A stretch of DNA of 21,076 nucleotides from an uncultured bacterium (GCA_937923585.1 CALDSM010000743.1:1-21076); one strand, 5' to 3'; counted from the first letter of the stretch, positions 1 through 7,298 are shown. The notes: generated by a model from the letters alone, not told the origin. Numbers and translations are program-made.

Positions 1-53
1 CGGCATACGAGATCTGATCGTGACTGGAGTTCAGACGTGTGCTCTGCCGATCT
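1..53. other. Illumina TruSeq P7 index adapter (non-genomic contamination)
   Basis: Bases 1-13 match the end of the P7 flow-cell primer (CGGCATACGAGAT). Bases 14-19 are CTGATC, the reverse complement of the common TruSeq index GATCAG. Bases 20-53 match the constant indexed-adapter sequence beginning GTGACTGGAGTTC, with one mismatch near the end (GCTCTGCCGATCT instead of GCTCTTCCGATCT). This is recalled knowledge of the adapter, matched by eye over all 53 bases. Biology starts at about base 54, and nothing should be translated across the junction. Confidence 0.97.
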
Positions 54-445
54 AGGGCACGGTCCTCGTCAAAGCCCCCATGGCCGGCACCTATAATCGG
101 AAAAGCCACGGAGGCAAATTGCCTGTCCCCCACAATGGCCATTGCGTTGCGCACGGAATCCCTGATCGAGGAATCAGAAGCGTTCCAGAACATGTTTATG
201 CCGGCGACATGAATGATGGCCTTGAACGGCAATCTACCCGCGCCCGTAATCCGTGCGGAACCCAGCCGCATCGGCCCAAAACGTGCCAGTTCCCGAAAGG
301 GCTTAATGCCGCCGCGTCGCTTGATTGCGCCGGACACGCCGCCAGGCAAGAGCAACCACCACGGAATGATGTTTCGGTTCCATGCATTGACGATTACGTC
401 AACGTCTTGATCAAGCAAATCTCCGCTGACCAATTGCGGCTTCAT
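54..445 (-). CDS. Macro-domain protein (ADP-ribose binding/processing), 3' end missing
   Basis: The reverse strand gives an open frame of 130 codons from ATG at 445 to the adapter junction, with no stop reached. It begins MKPQLVSGDLLDQDVDVIVN and carries NAWNRN, LPGGVSGAIKRRGG, the stretch IIHVAGINMFW and, near the break, FPIIGAGHGGF. These are macro-domain (Appr-1-p processing) features: a VNAWN-type strand, a glycine-rich loop after LPGGV and a second GxG loop. Macro domains bind ADP-ribose, and some remove it from proteins or nucleic acids. The start is supported by AGGAGGG at 454-460, eight bases upstream. Complete members of such families are roughly 150-180 residues, so the C-terminal end is probably lost. 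It lies downstream of, and co-oriented with, the DUF4258/DUF2283 pair after a 214-bp gap. The substrate cannot be told from sequence. Confidence 0.82.
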
Positions 446-595
446 GCATGATTCCCTCCTGTCACTTTTTCAATCCCCACCAGAGCCCGCAGAAAATCTC
501 TGTTGTCCGCCGTCAAACAACGAAAAGAAGATCCAAACCAAGACTCAAGGATTGTCCTGCAAGTCCCTGGACCGGCTGGCAAACCGTGGAGCATT

Positions 596-651
596 GGAAC
601 CCCGTGATTGCAGCAGGGTTCCCAACCCGCTGCGTCAGGCTCATGTGAGCC
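596..651 (-). other. Two adjacent hairpins downstream of the DUF2283 gene
   Basis: GGAACCC at 596-602 pairs with GGGTTCC at 616-622 (13-base loop), and GGCTCATGTGAGCC at 638-651 is a perfect 14-bp palindrome. Both lie just after the DUF2283 stop on the minus strand, in the 214-bp gap before the macro-domain gene. No T-run follows, so a classical intrinsic terminator is not shown; they could stabilise or process the 3' end of the mRNA. I see no convincing gene in the gap. Confidence 0.35.
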
Positions 652-659
652 GGGGCTTC

Positions 660-887
660 TTAAACCGCCTGTTGGGTTGATTCCCAGGCCAGGTTCTCTG
701 TGGCGATGTTGAAGAGGTCTTTCCGGTCGTAGCGCTCGACGGCGCCGATGATTTCGAGGCCTATTACCGCGCCCTTGTCGTCCAGGTCCACATTGACGCC
801 TTCCTCGACTTCCTGGGTACGGCACACTTCTTTGTCCTGTATGCGTATGTAAAGCGCATCCACCTCATTGTCATATTCGATCTTCAT
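660..887 (-). CDS. DUF2283 family protein, probable antitoxin-like partner
   Basis: A 75-residue acidic protein starting MKIEYDNEVDALYIRI, followed by GVNVDLDDKGAVIGLEI. The pattern Y-D-x-E-x-D-A-L-Y-I, then an acidic turn and G-x-x-V-G-x-E-I, is the signature of the small DUF2283 family, whose biochemical role is unknown. GGAG about ten bases upstream supports the ATG at 887. The gene lies 12 bases after the stop of the DUF4258 gene, and the TAG stop of that gene merges into this ribosome binding site, so the two are almost certainly co-translated. DUF4258 and DUF2283 genes are often found side by side. By analogy with small two-gene toxin-antitoxin cassettes, I infer this acidic member is the neutralising partner. 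No DNA-binding motif is visible. Confidence 0.8.
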   Translation of the reverse strand: MKIEYDNEVDALYIRIQDKEVCRTQEVEEGVNVDLDDKGAVIGLEIIGAVERYDRKDLFNIATENLAWESTQQAV

Positions 888-899
888 TGTTCTGCGCTC

Positions 900-1121
900 C
901 TAAGATTTCTTCTCCATAACGGTAACGACCAGTTTCTCGCCGGGGTTCTCCGTGCATGTCACCTTGATGTGTTTGCCGCCGATGGTCTTGCAGTAGTTCA
1001 TCCTTCCCTTGATTGAAGGGATTGCCTCTTCAGGGTTTTCAATTGTTTCGAAAATCGCTTCAATTGAAATATTCCGCTCCTTCATCCGCCGCTTGGCGTG
1101 CCTGCTGATGTGTATTTCCAT
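900..1121 (-). CDS. DUF4258 family protein, possible toxin-like partner
   Basis: A 73-residue basic protein. It starts MEIHISRHAKRRMKERNISI and continues EAIFETIENPEEAIPSIKG, then GGKHIKVTCTENPGEKLVVTVM. The H-A-x-x-R-M-x-E-R-x-I motif near the N-terminus and the C-terminal V-x-x-T-V-M strand match DUF4258, a small fold resembling RelE-type nucleases. ATG at 1121 is chosen over an ATG at 1289 because homology begins there and AGAGGT lies about ten bases upstream. The extra 56 residues of the longer frame look like noise. It is the first gene of a pair with DUF2283 and has a candidate extended -10 promoter (1165-1173). A nuclease or toxin role is inference from size, charge and pairing. Confidence 0.78.
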   Translation of the reverse strand: MEIHISRHAKRRMKERNISIEAIFETIENPEEAIPSIKGRMNYCKTIGGKHIKVTCTENPGEKLVVTVMEKKS

Positions 1122-1164
1122 CACGTGCAAGACCTCTTGAAGACTGTATGTGTCATCCTGTGCG

Positions 1165-1173
1165 ATTCTACCA
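1165..1173 (-). promoter_or_regulatory. Candidate extended -10 promoter for the DUF4258/DUF2283 pair
   Basis: On the minus strand the sequence TGGTAGAAT (TG-n-TAGAAT) lies about 44 bases upstream of the DUF4258 ATG, giving a leader of about 37 bases. No good -35 box is seen at the usual spacing, which fits an extended -10 type. Confidence 0.4.
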
Positions 1174-1332
1174 TACGACCCGGCCAAACAGGACAAAGTC
1201 AATACTGCCGAACAGACACCGCGCCGGAATTGCGCTTGCAGCGCGGATACGAAAGCCCCATCAGGGTGGGGGACAAGGGGGGCATCCACGCCTTCAGCCG
1301 GACCGGGATAGACACGACCCCATTTGCCGTGA

Positions 1333-1563
1333 TCACCGACTTTTCCAGCGTCCCCACAAGACGCAAACCGTGAAACCTATCAAGAACGGTGCGCAGGCCG
1401 TCAACACAAACAGGCAACATTGACTTAACGACTTCCCGTCTCGCCAGGCGTGTATCGCCTGCTCCCCAATAATCGGCCCGCCGATCATTACCCCAAAGAC
1501 ACAGAGTAAAATACCCTTCTCCCATGGTTTGCTCGTCCAGCCCTTATTCTCCGAACTATTCAT
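1333..1563 (-). CDS. Small hypothetical membrane protein
   Basis: A 76-residue frame beginning MNSSENKGWTSKPWEKG. Two hydrophobic stretches are visible: about residues 18-36 (ILLCVFGVMIGGPIIGEQA) and about 49-70 (CLFVLTACAPFLIGFTVCVL). It ends in the basic tail WGRWKSR. The hydrophobic-basic layout looks like a genuine two-helix inner-membrane protein with the C-terminus in the cytoplasm. I recognise no family. The ribosome binding site before ATG 1563 is weak. A 108-codon frame (1199-1525) overlaps it but has no plausible protein character. It stands alone, about 144 bases downstream of the ThuA-domain gene on the same strand. Confidence 0.45.
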   Translation of the reverse strand: MNSSENKGWTSKPWEKGILLCVFGVMIGGPIIGEQAIHAWRDGKSLSQCCLFVLTACAPFLIGFTVCVLWGRWKSR

Positions 1564-1707
1564 TACTGAATAACCCGCTGTCCACGGACACCGAGATTTG
1601 GCGCAACATCTTCAAGCGCATTGCCAAAACACTTTAGGAGCGTCATCTGGAAATACTGGATCTGCTTGCATGTCCCACGGGCCCCATTGTAAGACCCCGT
1701 ACGCGCC

Positions 1708-2463
1708 TCACTTCCCCTTTTCTGCCGCCGCCTTGTTCGCCGGCTTGGCCGCCCACTGAATCGCCTGGCTCACCACCCTGCGGTAGTTCTCATCGGCAAA
1801 GATCGTCGGCCCGTGGCCCGGCACCATATAGAACACGTTGGCATTCTTGCAGGTGCGCCACCAGGCGTAAACAGGCTCGGTGCCCGGACCTTCCGCGTTC
1901 AGCAGCGGATGATTGTCCGGCTCCGTGGTAAATCCCGCATAGGTCTCATCATGCACCGTGAACGGCGTCACGCCCTTCACAATGGGATGGTCCTTGTCCG
2001 CGGGCGACAGCTTAAACTCCACGCCTTCCTTCCAGGTGCTCTGCGCGTGTTCCTTTCCCTTCTCCGTGTAATTCTTCAGGTAGTAGTGCGCGCCGATGAT
2101 CTTCCAGTACTCGGGCCAGTCGTTGAAACTGGCAATCGCGTGGTGCAGCACCACCAACCCCACGCCCTTGTCAAGCAGCGCCAGCAGGTTCTCCCGGCTC
2201 TTGTCCGAGATCTGCTGCCCCATGTTGTACAGAACGATGACGTCATACGACCAGTTCAGCGCGTCCTCGAAGACCTTGCCGTCGTCCGGCGCGTCCACGT
2301 GGGTGCATTGCACGCCGGACAGCGCCTTCAGCATGACATCGAACGGTTCCACGTCATAGCCATGTCCGCCGGTGATCACCAGTGCCTTCACCGGCGCGTC
2401 CGCCGCGAATGCGGCAAAGGAAAGCAGCGCGAGAATCAGGGTAATGAGAGGCAGCTTGTTCAT
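1708..2463 (-). CDS. Exported ThuA-like domain protein (trehalose-utilisation family)
   Basis: A 251-residue protein with a signal peptide (MNKLPLITLILALLSFAAFA, cleavage about residue 21), followed by a ThuA domain, a class I glutamine-amidotransferase-like fold. Visible signature segments are ALVITGGHGYDVEPF, DVIVLYNMGQQIS, GVGLVVLHHAIASF, WKIIGAHYY, HPIVKGV and HDETY. In related proteins this domain accompanies sugar catabolism; its reaction is not established, and the export signal suggests periplasmic action. ATG 2463 is preferred over ATG 2469 because AGGGAG sits seven bases before the former and only one before the latter. A small membrane-protein gene ends 26 bases upstream, so the two are probably co-transcribed. 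Such proteins often occur in genomes with many Tat-exported Gfo/Idh/MocA oxidoreductases, one of which lies at 9042-10346. Confidence 0.88.
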   Translation of the reverse strand: MNKLPLITLILALLSFAAFAADAPVKALVITGGHGYDVEPFDVMLKALSGVQCTHVDAPDDGKVFEDALNWSYDVIVLYNMGQQISDKSRENLLALLDKGVGLVVLHHAIASFNDWPEYWKIIGAHYYLKNYTEKGKEHAQSTWKEGVEFKLSPADKDHPIVKGVTPFTVHDETYAGFTTEPDNHPLLNAEGPGTEPVYAWWRTCKNANVFYMVPGHGPTIFADENYRRVVSQAIQWAAKPANKAAAEKGK

Positions 2464-2489
2464 GATCATACTCCCTGGGTAGAAGTCGC

Positions 2490-2741
2490 CTATTCCGCCA
2501 TCTTGCCGCCCCCACCGGGCGGAACGGCGTCGCCCCCCGCCCTGCGGGCGCGGTCCCGCGCGCGGCTGCGCATGCTGCTGCTGTACACGGAACCGACACC
2601 GACCGTGGCGGCCGCAATGATGCCTACCACGGGCCCTCCCGCCGGAATGTCCAGAAAGAATTCCAGGGAGAAACACGCGAGCATTCCCAGGCCCACGCCC
2701 AAGATTAGCGCCCCGTTCAGATCCAGAAGGGAATACCGCAC
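2490..2741 (-). CDS. Small hypothetical membrane protein upstream of the ThuA gene
   Basis: An 83-residue protein starting MRYSLLDLNGALILGVGLGM. Two hydrophobic segments are seen, about residues 10-31 and 34-52 (AGGPVVGIIAAATVGVG). They are followed by an arginine-rich cytoplasmic stretch (RSRARDRARRAGG) and a glycine/proline-rich end. The AAAGGA ribosome binding site lies six bases before ATG 2741. It shares the strand and a 26-base gap with the ThuA gene, so they likely form a two-gene unit, transcribed divergently from the ligase gene that starts at 2883. I recognise no family. Confidence 0.6.
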   Translation of the reverse strand: MRYSLLDLNGALILGVGLGMLACFSLEFFLDIPAGGPVVGIIAAATVGVGSVYSSSMRSRARDRARRAGGDAVPPGGGGKMAE

Positions 2742-2882
2742 AGCCGTTCCTTTCCCGTGCCGGAACCGTTCAACCCCGGCAGCACAATGCCTGCCAGCGC
2801 GGCACTATTCTGTCCCCAAGGCGCGCGCCGATGCAAACCGCCCGCCGCCGCGCCTTGCCATGGGCCGCGCCGGGGTGCTAGC

Positions 2883-3281
2883 ATGACCCCGAAACAGGGT
2901 GGCATTTCCGGAGCGTCATCAGTGACAAAAGCGCAAAACATAGCATACCGCGTGTTCCGCGGGCTCTTTAACGCCTACCTCTTTGCCGTCGTGCTGTCCA
3001 TGTACGCGTACACGCGCGATGCGACCGGCGACATCAAATGGCTGCTGCTGAACTGGGCCGCGCTGCTGATCGGCGGCGGCTGGCTGGCGGCCATGGGCTG
3101 GTTCCGGCTTCCCTTCCGCCGTCCGCGGCTCTTCCTGGAAATACTCGCCCTGTTCGTCGCGCTGCTGCTGGCCTCCGCGCTGGCTTCCCAGCACCGATGG
3201 GGCGCGCTGGTCGAGACAGGCCGCTTCGTCTCCCTCTTTGCGCTCTACTTCGCCGCCACACAGCTTTACGCCACCCCGTAG
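2883..3281 (+). CDS. N-terminal membrane part of an O-antigen ligase-like protein, ended by an in-frame TAG
   Basis: A 132-residue frame beginning MTPKQGGISGASSVTKAQN, with hydrophobic helices near residues 27-43 (LFNAYLFAVVLSM), 54-70 (WLLLNWAALLIGGG), 85-103 (LFLEILALFVALLLAS) and 114-128 (FVSLFALYFAATQ). It ends LYATP then TAG (3279-3281). The next large frame continues in exactly the same phase without an indel and holds the rest of a Wzy_C-type ligase. This is therefore best read as the first third of a single membrane domain separated by one nonsense codon (CAG to TAG would be one transition). The start at 2883 is preferred over 2757 because the 42 upstream residues are not protein-like. 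Alternatives are a real split gene with reinitiation, or a sequencing error. Confidence 0.7.
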   Translation: MTPKQGGISGASSVTKAQNIAYRVFRGLFNAYLFAVVLSMYAYTRDATGDIKWLLLNWAALLIGGGWLAAMGWFRLPFRRPRLFLEILALFVALLLASALASQHRWGALVETGRFVSLFALYFAATQLYATP

Positions 3282-3296
3282 GAGGCGCGCAAACCC

Positions 3297-5846
3297 TTGC
3301 GCGCTCTGTGCGTTGCGGTGGGGTTCGCAACACTGTATGCGGCCGCACAGGCTGCGGGATACGACACCTTCCCCTGGGGCGACCGCGGCAGTGACGCCTA
3401 CCGGCATCTGCCCGGTCCCTTTGGCAATCCGAACTATGCCGCCCATGTGCTGGTCCTGGCCGTTATCATCGTGCTCTACCTGCTGCGCTCGGGATGGCTG
3501 TGGGCGCTGCCGCTGCTGGTGGGATACGGCTCCTGGCTGGTGTACACGGGACAGCGCGGCGGCCTGATTGCGCTGGCCGCGGCACTGGGCGTGCTGGCGC
3601 TGGCCGCAGTCATGAAACGGCTCATGCCGGGGAGGCCCGGTCGGGCCGCGGCGGTGTCGCTGGCGCTGGCCGCCCTGCTGGCCCTGGCCGGGGCCGCCGG
3701 ACTCATGGCCGCGCTCAAAATGCGCACGGGCAGCGCAATCCCGGTGGACGCCTCCATTTTGCTGCGCTACCAGTCCTTCGTGGGCGCGTCGCGCATGGTA
3801 ATGGACAAGCCGGTGCTCGGCGTCGGCACGGGCATGTACAAGATCGAAAATCCGCGCTTCTGGACTCCCTACGAGCAGGAGTTCTTCGCCCGCGAAATGA
3901 CCATGAACCACCACGTTCACAACGACGTTCTGGAACTGGCGGTGGACGGCGGCCTGCCCGCGGCCGGAATCTATCTCGCATTGATGCTGCTGGGCGCGGG
4001 CATGGCGCTCGTCATGGCGTTTGCCGCACACGATGCCGACAGGCGCCGCTTCGGATGGATGCTCGCGGCCCTGTTCACCGCCTTTCTGGCGGACGGCATG
4101 TTTGGGTTCAACCTCAGGCTGCCCGTCTCGGCAACCGTGCTGTTCCTGGCGTTCGGACTGCTTGACGGCGTGGCGTCTTTCGCTCCCGCCCCCGAGGGGG
4201 CCGCCGCTCCCGCCCGGATCCGTGCGCCCTGGCGCTGGGCCGCAATCCTGGTGGTGGGCGCATTCGCCTTCCTGGGAACCTGCGAGTTTGCGGGCGAATA
4301 CTACCTGCACCAGGCGATGGGGGCGCAGAGCCTGGGCCAGAAGAACCAGGCCCACTACTGCCTCTACATGGGAAAAAGCGTCGCGCCGTGGAACGCCGAT
4401 TTCGCGTGGCGAAAGGGCCAGTTCCTCATGAAGGAGAACGACATGCCGGGCGCATGCCGCGCCTTCGAGGAATCGCTCAGACTTAACCCGAACCAGGTGA
4501 TGGTCCATGTGACCCTCGCCGAGGCGAGACTGCTCATAGCCCAGGCGGCGCCCAAGGACACCCCCGAAAACGCCGCCAAAGCGCTGTCCCTCTACGACGA
4601 GTCGGTGCGCGGGGCCCGCGCCGCGCTCGCGCTTTGCCCAAACTTGTCCGCCGCGGACGACACGCTGGCCCGCGCCTCATCGCTGTGCGCCATGCTGCTC
4701 GCGGCGCAGGAGCGCGACGACGTGAAGGCGCGCGCCCGCGAATACTGGGAGACCGCCCGGAGCCATCTGCGCCGTGCGGTGGCCAACAACAAGGTGCAGG
4801 AAAACAACGCCGGGCTCTACCGCAATCTTGCCCGGGTCTGCGTGGCACTGGGCGACGCGGACGGCGCGGAGGACGCCCTGGCCCGGGCGGCGCAGGCGAA
4901 TTTCGCCGACAAGGACACCTGGCCGCTGTTTCTGGATTTTGCCCGAGACCACAGGCGGTATGAACGGCTGCGCGCCGTGCTGGTCGAACAGATCAACTGG
5001 TTGCGGCGGCAGGCCAAACAGGACCAGAAGACGCTCGCCACCGCCCACCTGTTCCTGGCAAACGTGCTGGAAAACGGTTTCCACGACTTCGACGGTGCGG
5101 AAAATGCATGCCGCGCCGCGGTGCAGATTGCCCCGCGCCAGCCCGAAGTGTGGACCAATTATGCGCGCTTCGCCTTTGAGCGCGGACGGGTGAAATCGTT
5201 CGAGGACGCCCTTCAGCAGTCATGCCGTGCATTGGAGGAACGGGCGGACGAGAAGCCGCTGCCCCGGGTGGCCTGCGTGGACCTGGTGCTGCGGCGCGGC
5301 CCCGAGGCGCTGGAAAATGCCACCATTGTCCTGGCCTCCGCCGTGCGCGGCGCCGACCCGGGGGACGTGCTGCCGCCCGCGCAGGGATTTGGCTGGTGCG
5401 CCATGCTGCTCTTCGAGACGCTGCAGCAGCGGCCCCTGACCGAACCCGGTGCCTGCCCGTCGGCCTTCAATCTCGCCATCGTCTTTTCCAACATCGGCGA
5501 CTTTGACCGGGCCGAGGGATTGTTCAATTCTGCGAAGGGATGCCTGCCCCCGGAAATGCACGCCCCGCTGGCGGTGCAATGGGCCGACATGCGCGTCCGG
5601 CAAAACCGCGCCAATGAGGCGCTCACCCTGCTTTCCGAAGCCGCCGCCCAGACACCCGGCGATTTCGACGTAAAGTGGGCCTTCGCGCGCACGCTGGTCC
5701 GGCTGGGCCGCATCTCCGAGGCGCGCGACGCCTACAACGAGGTGAGAAACATGCCCACCCTGGACGAGAAGGGCCGCGCCATCATTGACGAGGAACTGAA
5801 ACGGCTCGAACAGGGGCCGGGACACCCCGCACCGGCGGCAAACTGA
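3297..5846 (+). CDS. O-antigen ligase/Wzy_C-type membrane protein with C-terminal TPR repeats
   Basis: An 849-residue frame. Residues 1-330 are polytopic membrane protein with family marks: FPWG (25-28), a GNPNY motif (43-47) as in PglL/WaaL-type enzymes, TGQRGG (84-89), RYQSFVGASRMVMDKPVLG (157-175) and HNDVLELAVDGG (208-219). From about 340 to 835 it is helical tetratricopeptide repeats, for example MPGACRAFEESLRLNPNQ and FDGAENACRAAVQIAP. Such proteins join lipid-linked glycans to lipid A or to protein in the periplasm; the TPR part may bind partners. The frame starts at TTG 3297 with GGAGG 11 bases upstream, and that GGAGG overlaps the TAG stop of the preceding in-phase frame. The gene may thus be one 2964-base gene interrupted by a nonsense codon. 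It ends four bases before the convergent pilT stop. The glycan substrate is unknown. Confidence 0.85.
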   Translation: MRALCVAVGFATLYAAAQAAGYDTFPWGDRGSDAYRHLPGPFGNPNYAAHVLVLAVIIVLYLLRSGWLWALPLLVGYGSWLVYTGQRGGLIALAAALGVLALAAVMKRLMPGRPGRAAAVSLALAALLALAGAAGLMAALKMRTGSAIPVDASILLRYQSFVGASRMVMDKPVLGVGTGMYKIENPRFWTPYEQEFFAREMTMNHHVHNDVLELAVDGGLPAAGIYLALMLLGAGMALVMAFAAHDADRRRFGWMLAALFTAFLADGMFGFNLRLPVSATVLFLAFGLLDGVASFAPAPEGAAAPARIRAPWRWAAILVVGAFAFLGTCEFAGEYYLHQAMGAQSLGQKNQAHYCLYMGKSVAPWNADFAWRKGQFLMKENDMPGACRAFEESLRLNPNQVMVHVTLAEARLLIAQAAPKDTPENAAKALSLYDESVRGARAALALCPNLSAADDTLARASSLCAMLLAAQERDDVKARAREYWETARSHLRRAVANNKVQENNAGLYRNLARVCVALGDADGAEDALARAAQANFADKDTWPLFLDFARDHRRYERLRAVLVEQINWLRRQAKQDQKTLATAHLFLANVLENGFHDFDGAENACRAAVQIAPRQPEVWTNYARFAFERGRVKSFEDALQQSCRALEERADEKPLPRVACVDLVLRRGPEALENATIVLASAVRGADPGDVLPPAQGFGWCAMLLFETLQQRPLTEPGACPSAFNLAIVFSNIGDFDRAEGLFNSAKGCLPPEMHAPLAVQWADMRVRQNRANEALTLLSEAAAQTPGDFDVKWAFARTLVRLGRISEARDAYNEVRNMPTLDEKGRAIIDEELKRLEQGPGHPAPAAN

Positions 5847-5850
5847 TGCC

Positions 5851-6930
5851 TCAGTTCGCGGACAGCGACACGCCAAGCGCCTCAAGATTCTTCATCAGGT
5901 CCGCCTTGTCCGCTGATTTGCGGTAGGCCTCGTCCGGTTCCACCACATCCGCCTTCACCAGCCGCGTCAGCTCCTGGTTGAGCAGGGTCATGCCCTCCTT
6001 CCGGCCCGTCTGCATGAGGGTCATGATCTGCGAGGCCTTCGCGTCCCGGATCAGCGCCGCAACCGCCTGGTTGACGACCAGCACCTCCAGCGCCGCCACC
6101 CGGCCGCCCTCCTTCTTCTTGAGCAGGTTCTGCGCGATGACCCCCTTCAGGGACGAGGCGAGCATCGTGCGGATCTGCTGCTGCTGATCCGCCGGGAACT
6201 GGTCTATCAGCCGGTCTATCGTCGAAATCGCCGTGGTCGTGTGCAGCGTGCCGAACACCAGGTGCCCCGTCTCCGCCGTTTCGATGGCTATGTGCGTCGT
6301 TTCCAGGTCGCGCATCTCGCCGACCAGCACGATGTCCGGATCCTCGCGCAGCGCCGCGCGCAACGCCGCCGAGAAACTTGTCGTGTGCGTGTTGACCTCG
6401 CGCTGGTTCACCAGGCACCGCTGGTTCTGGTGTACAAACTCCACCGGGTCCTCGATGGTGATGATGTGGTCGTCCCGGTTCTTGTTGATGTAGTCAATCA
6501 TTGCGGCGAGCGTGGTGGATTTGCCGCTGCCCGTCGGACCCGTCACAAGCACCAGCCCCTTGCTCAGCGAACAGAACTGCTTGACCACTTCGGGAAGCTG
6601 CAGTTGCTCGAAGGTGAGCACCTTGGACGGAATCAGCCGGAAAACGCCGCAGATGCCCTTCTGGTCGCAGTACACGTTCACGCGGTACCGGCCGTAGCCC
6701 GGCAGTTCATACGAGAAGTCCGTGTCGTTGGTCTGGTTGTACTCTTCCTCGTTGCGCTTGGGCATGATCTCGTAAAGCATGGTCTTGGCCCAGTGCTTGT
6801 TGATGTCGTCCTCGCGCAGCCGCACAATCGAGCCGTCCTTGCGAAACATCGGCTTGCACCCCGTGCAGAAATGCAGGTCCGAGGCCCCATGCTCAACCAT
6901 CATCATGAGATACCGGTCTATTTCGGCCAT
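5851..6930 (-). CDS. pilT: PilT, type IV pilus retraction ATPase
   Basis: A 359-residue protein, a typical PilT length. It has an N-terminal domain starting MAEIDRYLMMMVEHGASDLH and an AAA-like secretion ATPase core: Walker A GPTGSGKST (131-139), Asp box TIEDPVEF (158-165), Walker B DIVLVGEMRD (199-208) and His box GHLVFGTLHT (222-231). PilT hexamers power pilus disassembly and twitching motility from the cytoplasmic face of the inner membrane. ATG 6930 is chosen because GGAGGAG lies nine bases upstream and homology starts there; an in-frame ATG at 6999 adds 23 unlikely residues. No pilB, pilC or pilin gene lies nearby, as is common for pilT. The family also includes PilU-like paralogues, which cannot be excluded. 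Confidence 0.95.
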   Translation of the reverse strand: MAEIDRYLMMMVEHGASDLHFCTGCKPMFRKDGSIVRLREDDINKHWAKTMLYEIMPKRNEEEYNQTNDTDFSYELPGYGRYRVNVYCDQKGICGVFRLIPSKVLTFEQLQLPEVVKQFCSLSKGLVLVTGPTGSGKSTTLAAMIDYINKNRDDHIITIEDPVEFVHQNQRCLVNQREVNTHTTSFSAALRAALREDPDIVLVGEMRDLETTHIAIETAETGHLVFGTLHTTTAISTIDRLIDQFPADQQQQIRTMLASSLKGVIAQNLLKKKEGGRVAALEVLVVNQAVAALIRDAKASQIMTLMQTGRKEGMTLLNQELTRLVKADVVEPDEAYRKSADKADLMKNLEALGVSLSAN

Positions 6931-7067
6931 GGCGCTGGTCTCCTCCGCCCCGTTCCGGACTCCCGTCCGCGGGTGCGTTCGCTGTTGCACCTCTTTCAAT
7001 TGCCCGCTGAACTCGCAAGGGAGACGCTCGGGCCGTCCCCCGGTCCAAAATTATTGTAATCAGCATG

Positions 7068-7094
7068 CCCGGTTTCCGGGATAGGGGATTCCCC
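7068..7094. other. Two small palindromes between pilT and the tRNA gene
   Basis: CCCGG-TTT-CCGGG (7068-7080) is followed directly by GGGGATTCCCC (7084-7094). They lie between the divergently read pilT and tRNA-Leu genes. No T-run follows, so they are not obvious terminators; they could be protein binding sites in the shared upstream region. Confidence 0.25.
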
Positions 7095-7156
7095 GATTTG
7101 TGCCTGCGAAATACCCGAGACCCTGAAGCGGCCCCAAACGGATGGTGATCGGCGAC

Positions 7157-7186
7157 TTGACTCCGGCACGGTTTCTCCGCTAAGAT
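7157..7186 (+). promoter_or_regulatory. Sigma-70-type promoter of tRNA-Leu
   Basis: TTGACT (7157-7162), an 18-base spacer and TAAGAT (7181-7186) precede the tRNA 5' end by 12 bases, giving a leader of only a few bases. This is the best -35 box in the window. Confidence 0.65.
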
Positions 7187-7198
7187 TGCACCGTCACC

Positions 7199-7284
7199 GC
7201 CGGAGTGGTGGAATGGCAGACACGCATGGTTCAGGTCCATGTGCTCGCAAGGGCGTGGAGGTTCAAGTCCTCTCTCCGGCACCA
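7199..7284 (+). tRNA. tRNA-Leu (anticodon CAG)
   Basis: An 86-base class II tRNA. The acceptor stem GCCGGAG (7199-7205) pairs with CTCCGGC (7274-7280), followed by discriminator A and an encoded CCA (7282-7284). The anticodon stem CATGG/CCATG encloses the loop TTCAGGT, so the anticodon is CAG (7232-7234), reading CUG leucine codons, which are common in the neighbouring genes. The long variable arm (about 7242-7256) is typical of leucine tRNA. The T stem GGAGG pairs with CCTCT around TTCAAGT. It is flanked by a promoter and a terminator, so it is an independent transcription unit. Confidence 0.97.
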
Positions 7285-7298
7285 TTAAAGAAAGAATA

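Noticed and set aside
80..451. Plus-strand open frame of 123 codons
   Set aside because: Antisense to the macro-domain gene, whose reverse-strand frame has clear family motifs and a strong ribosome binding site; the plus frame has no protein-like pattern.
442..825. Minus-strand frame of 127 codons overlapping DUF2283
   Set aside because: Out of phase with the recognisable DUF2283 protein and rich in arginine/glycine/proline, as expected of a shadow frame in GC-rich DNA.
1199..1525. Minus-strand frame of 108 codons
   Set aside because: Overlaps the more protein-like two-helix membrane frame at 1333-1563 and shows no coherent hydrophobicity or motif.
1813..2886. Plus-strand frame of 357 codons
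   Set aside because: Antisense to the ThuA and small membrane-protein genes; histidine/arginine/valine-rich composition typical of shadow frames.
2919..4508. Minus-strand frame of 529 codons
   Set aside because: Antisense to the ligase gene, full of Gln/Arg/His/Gly without structure; the plus strand has conserved ligase motifs.
7053..7058. TACAAT on the minus strand as a pilT promoter
   Set aside because: No -35 box at a suitable distance, and the leader would be more than 110 bases; too weak to list.
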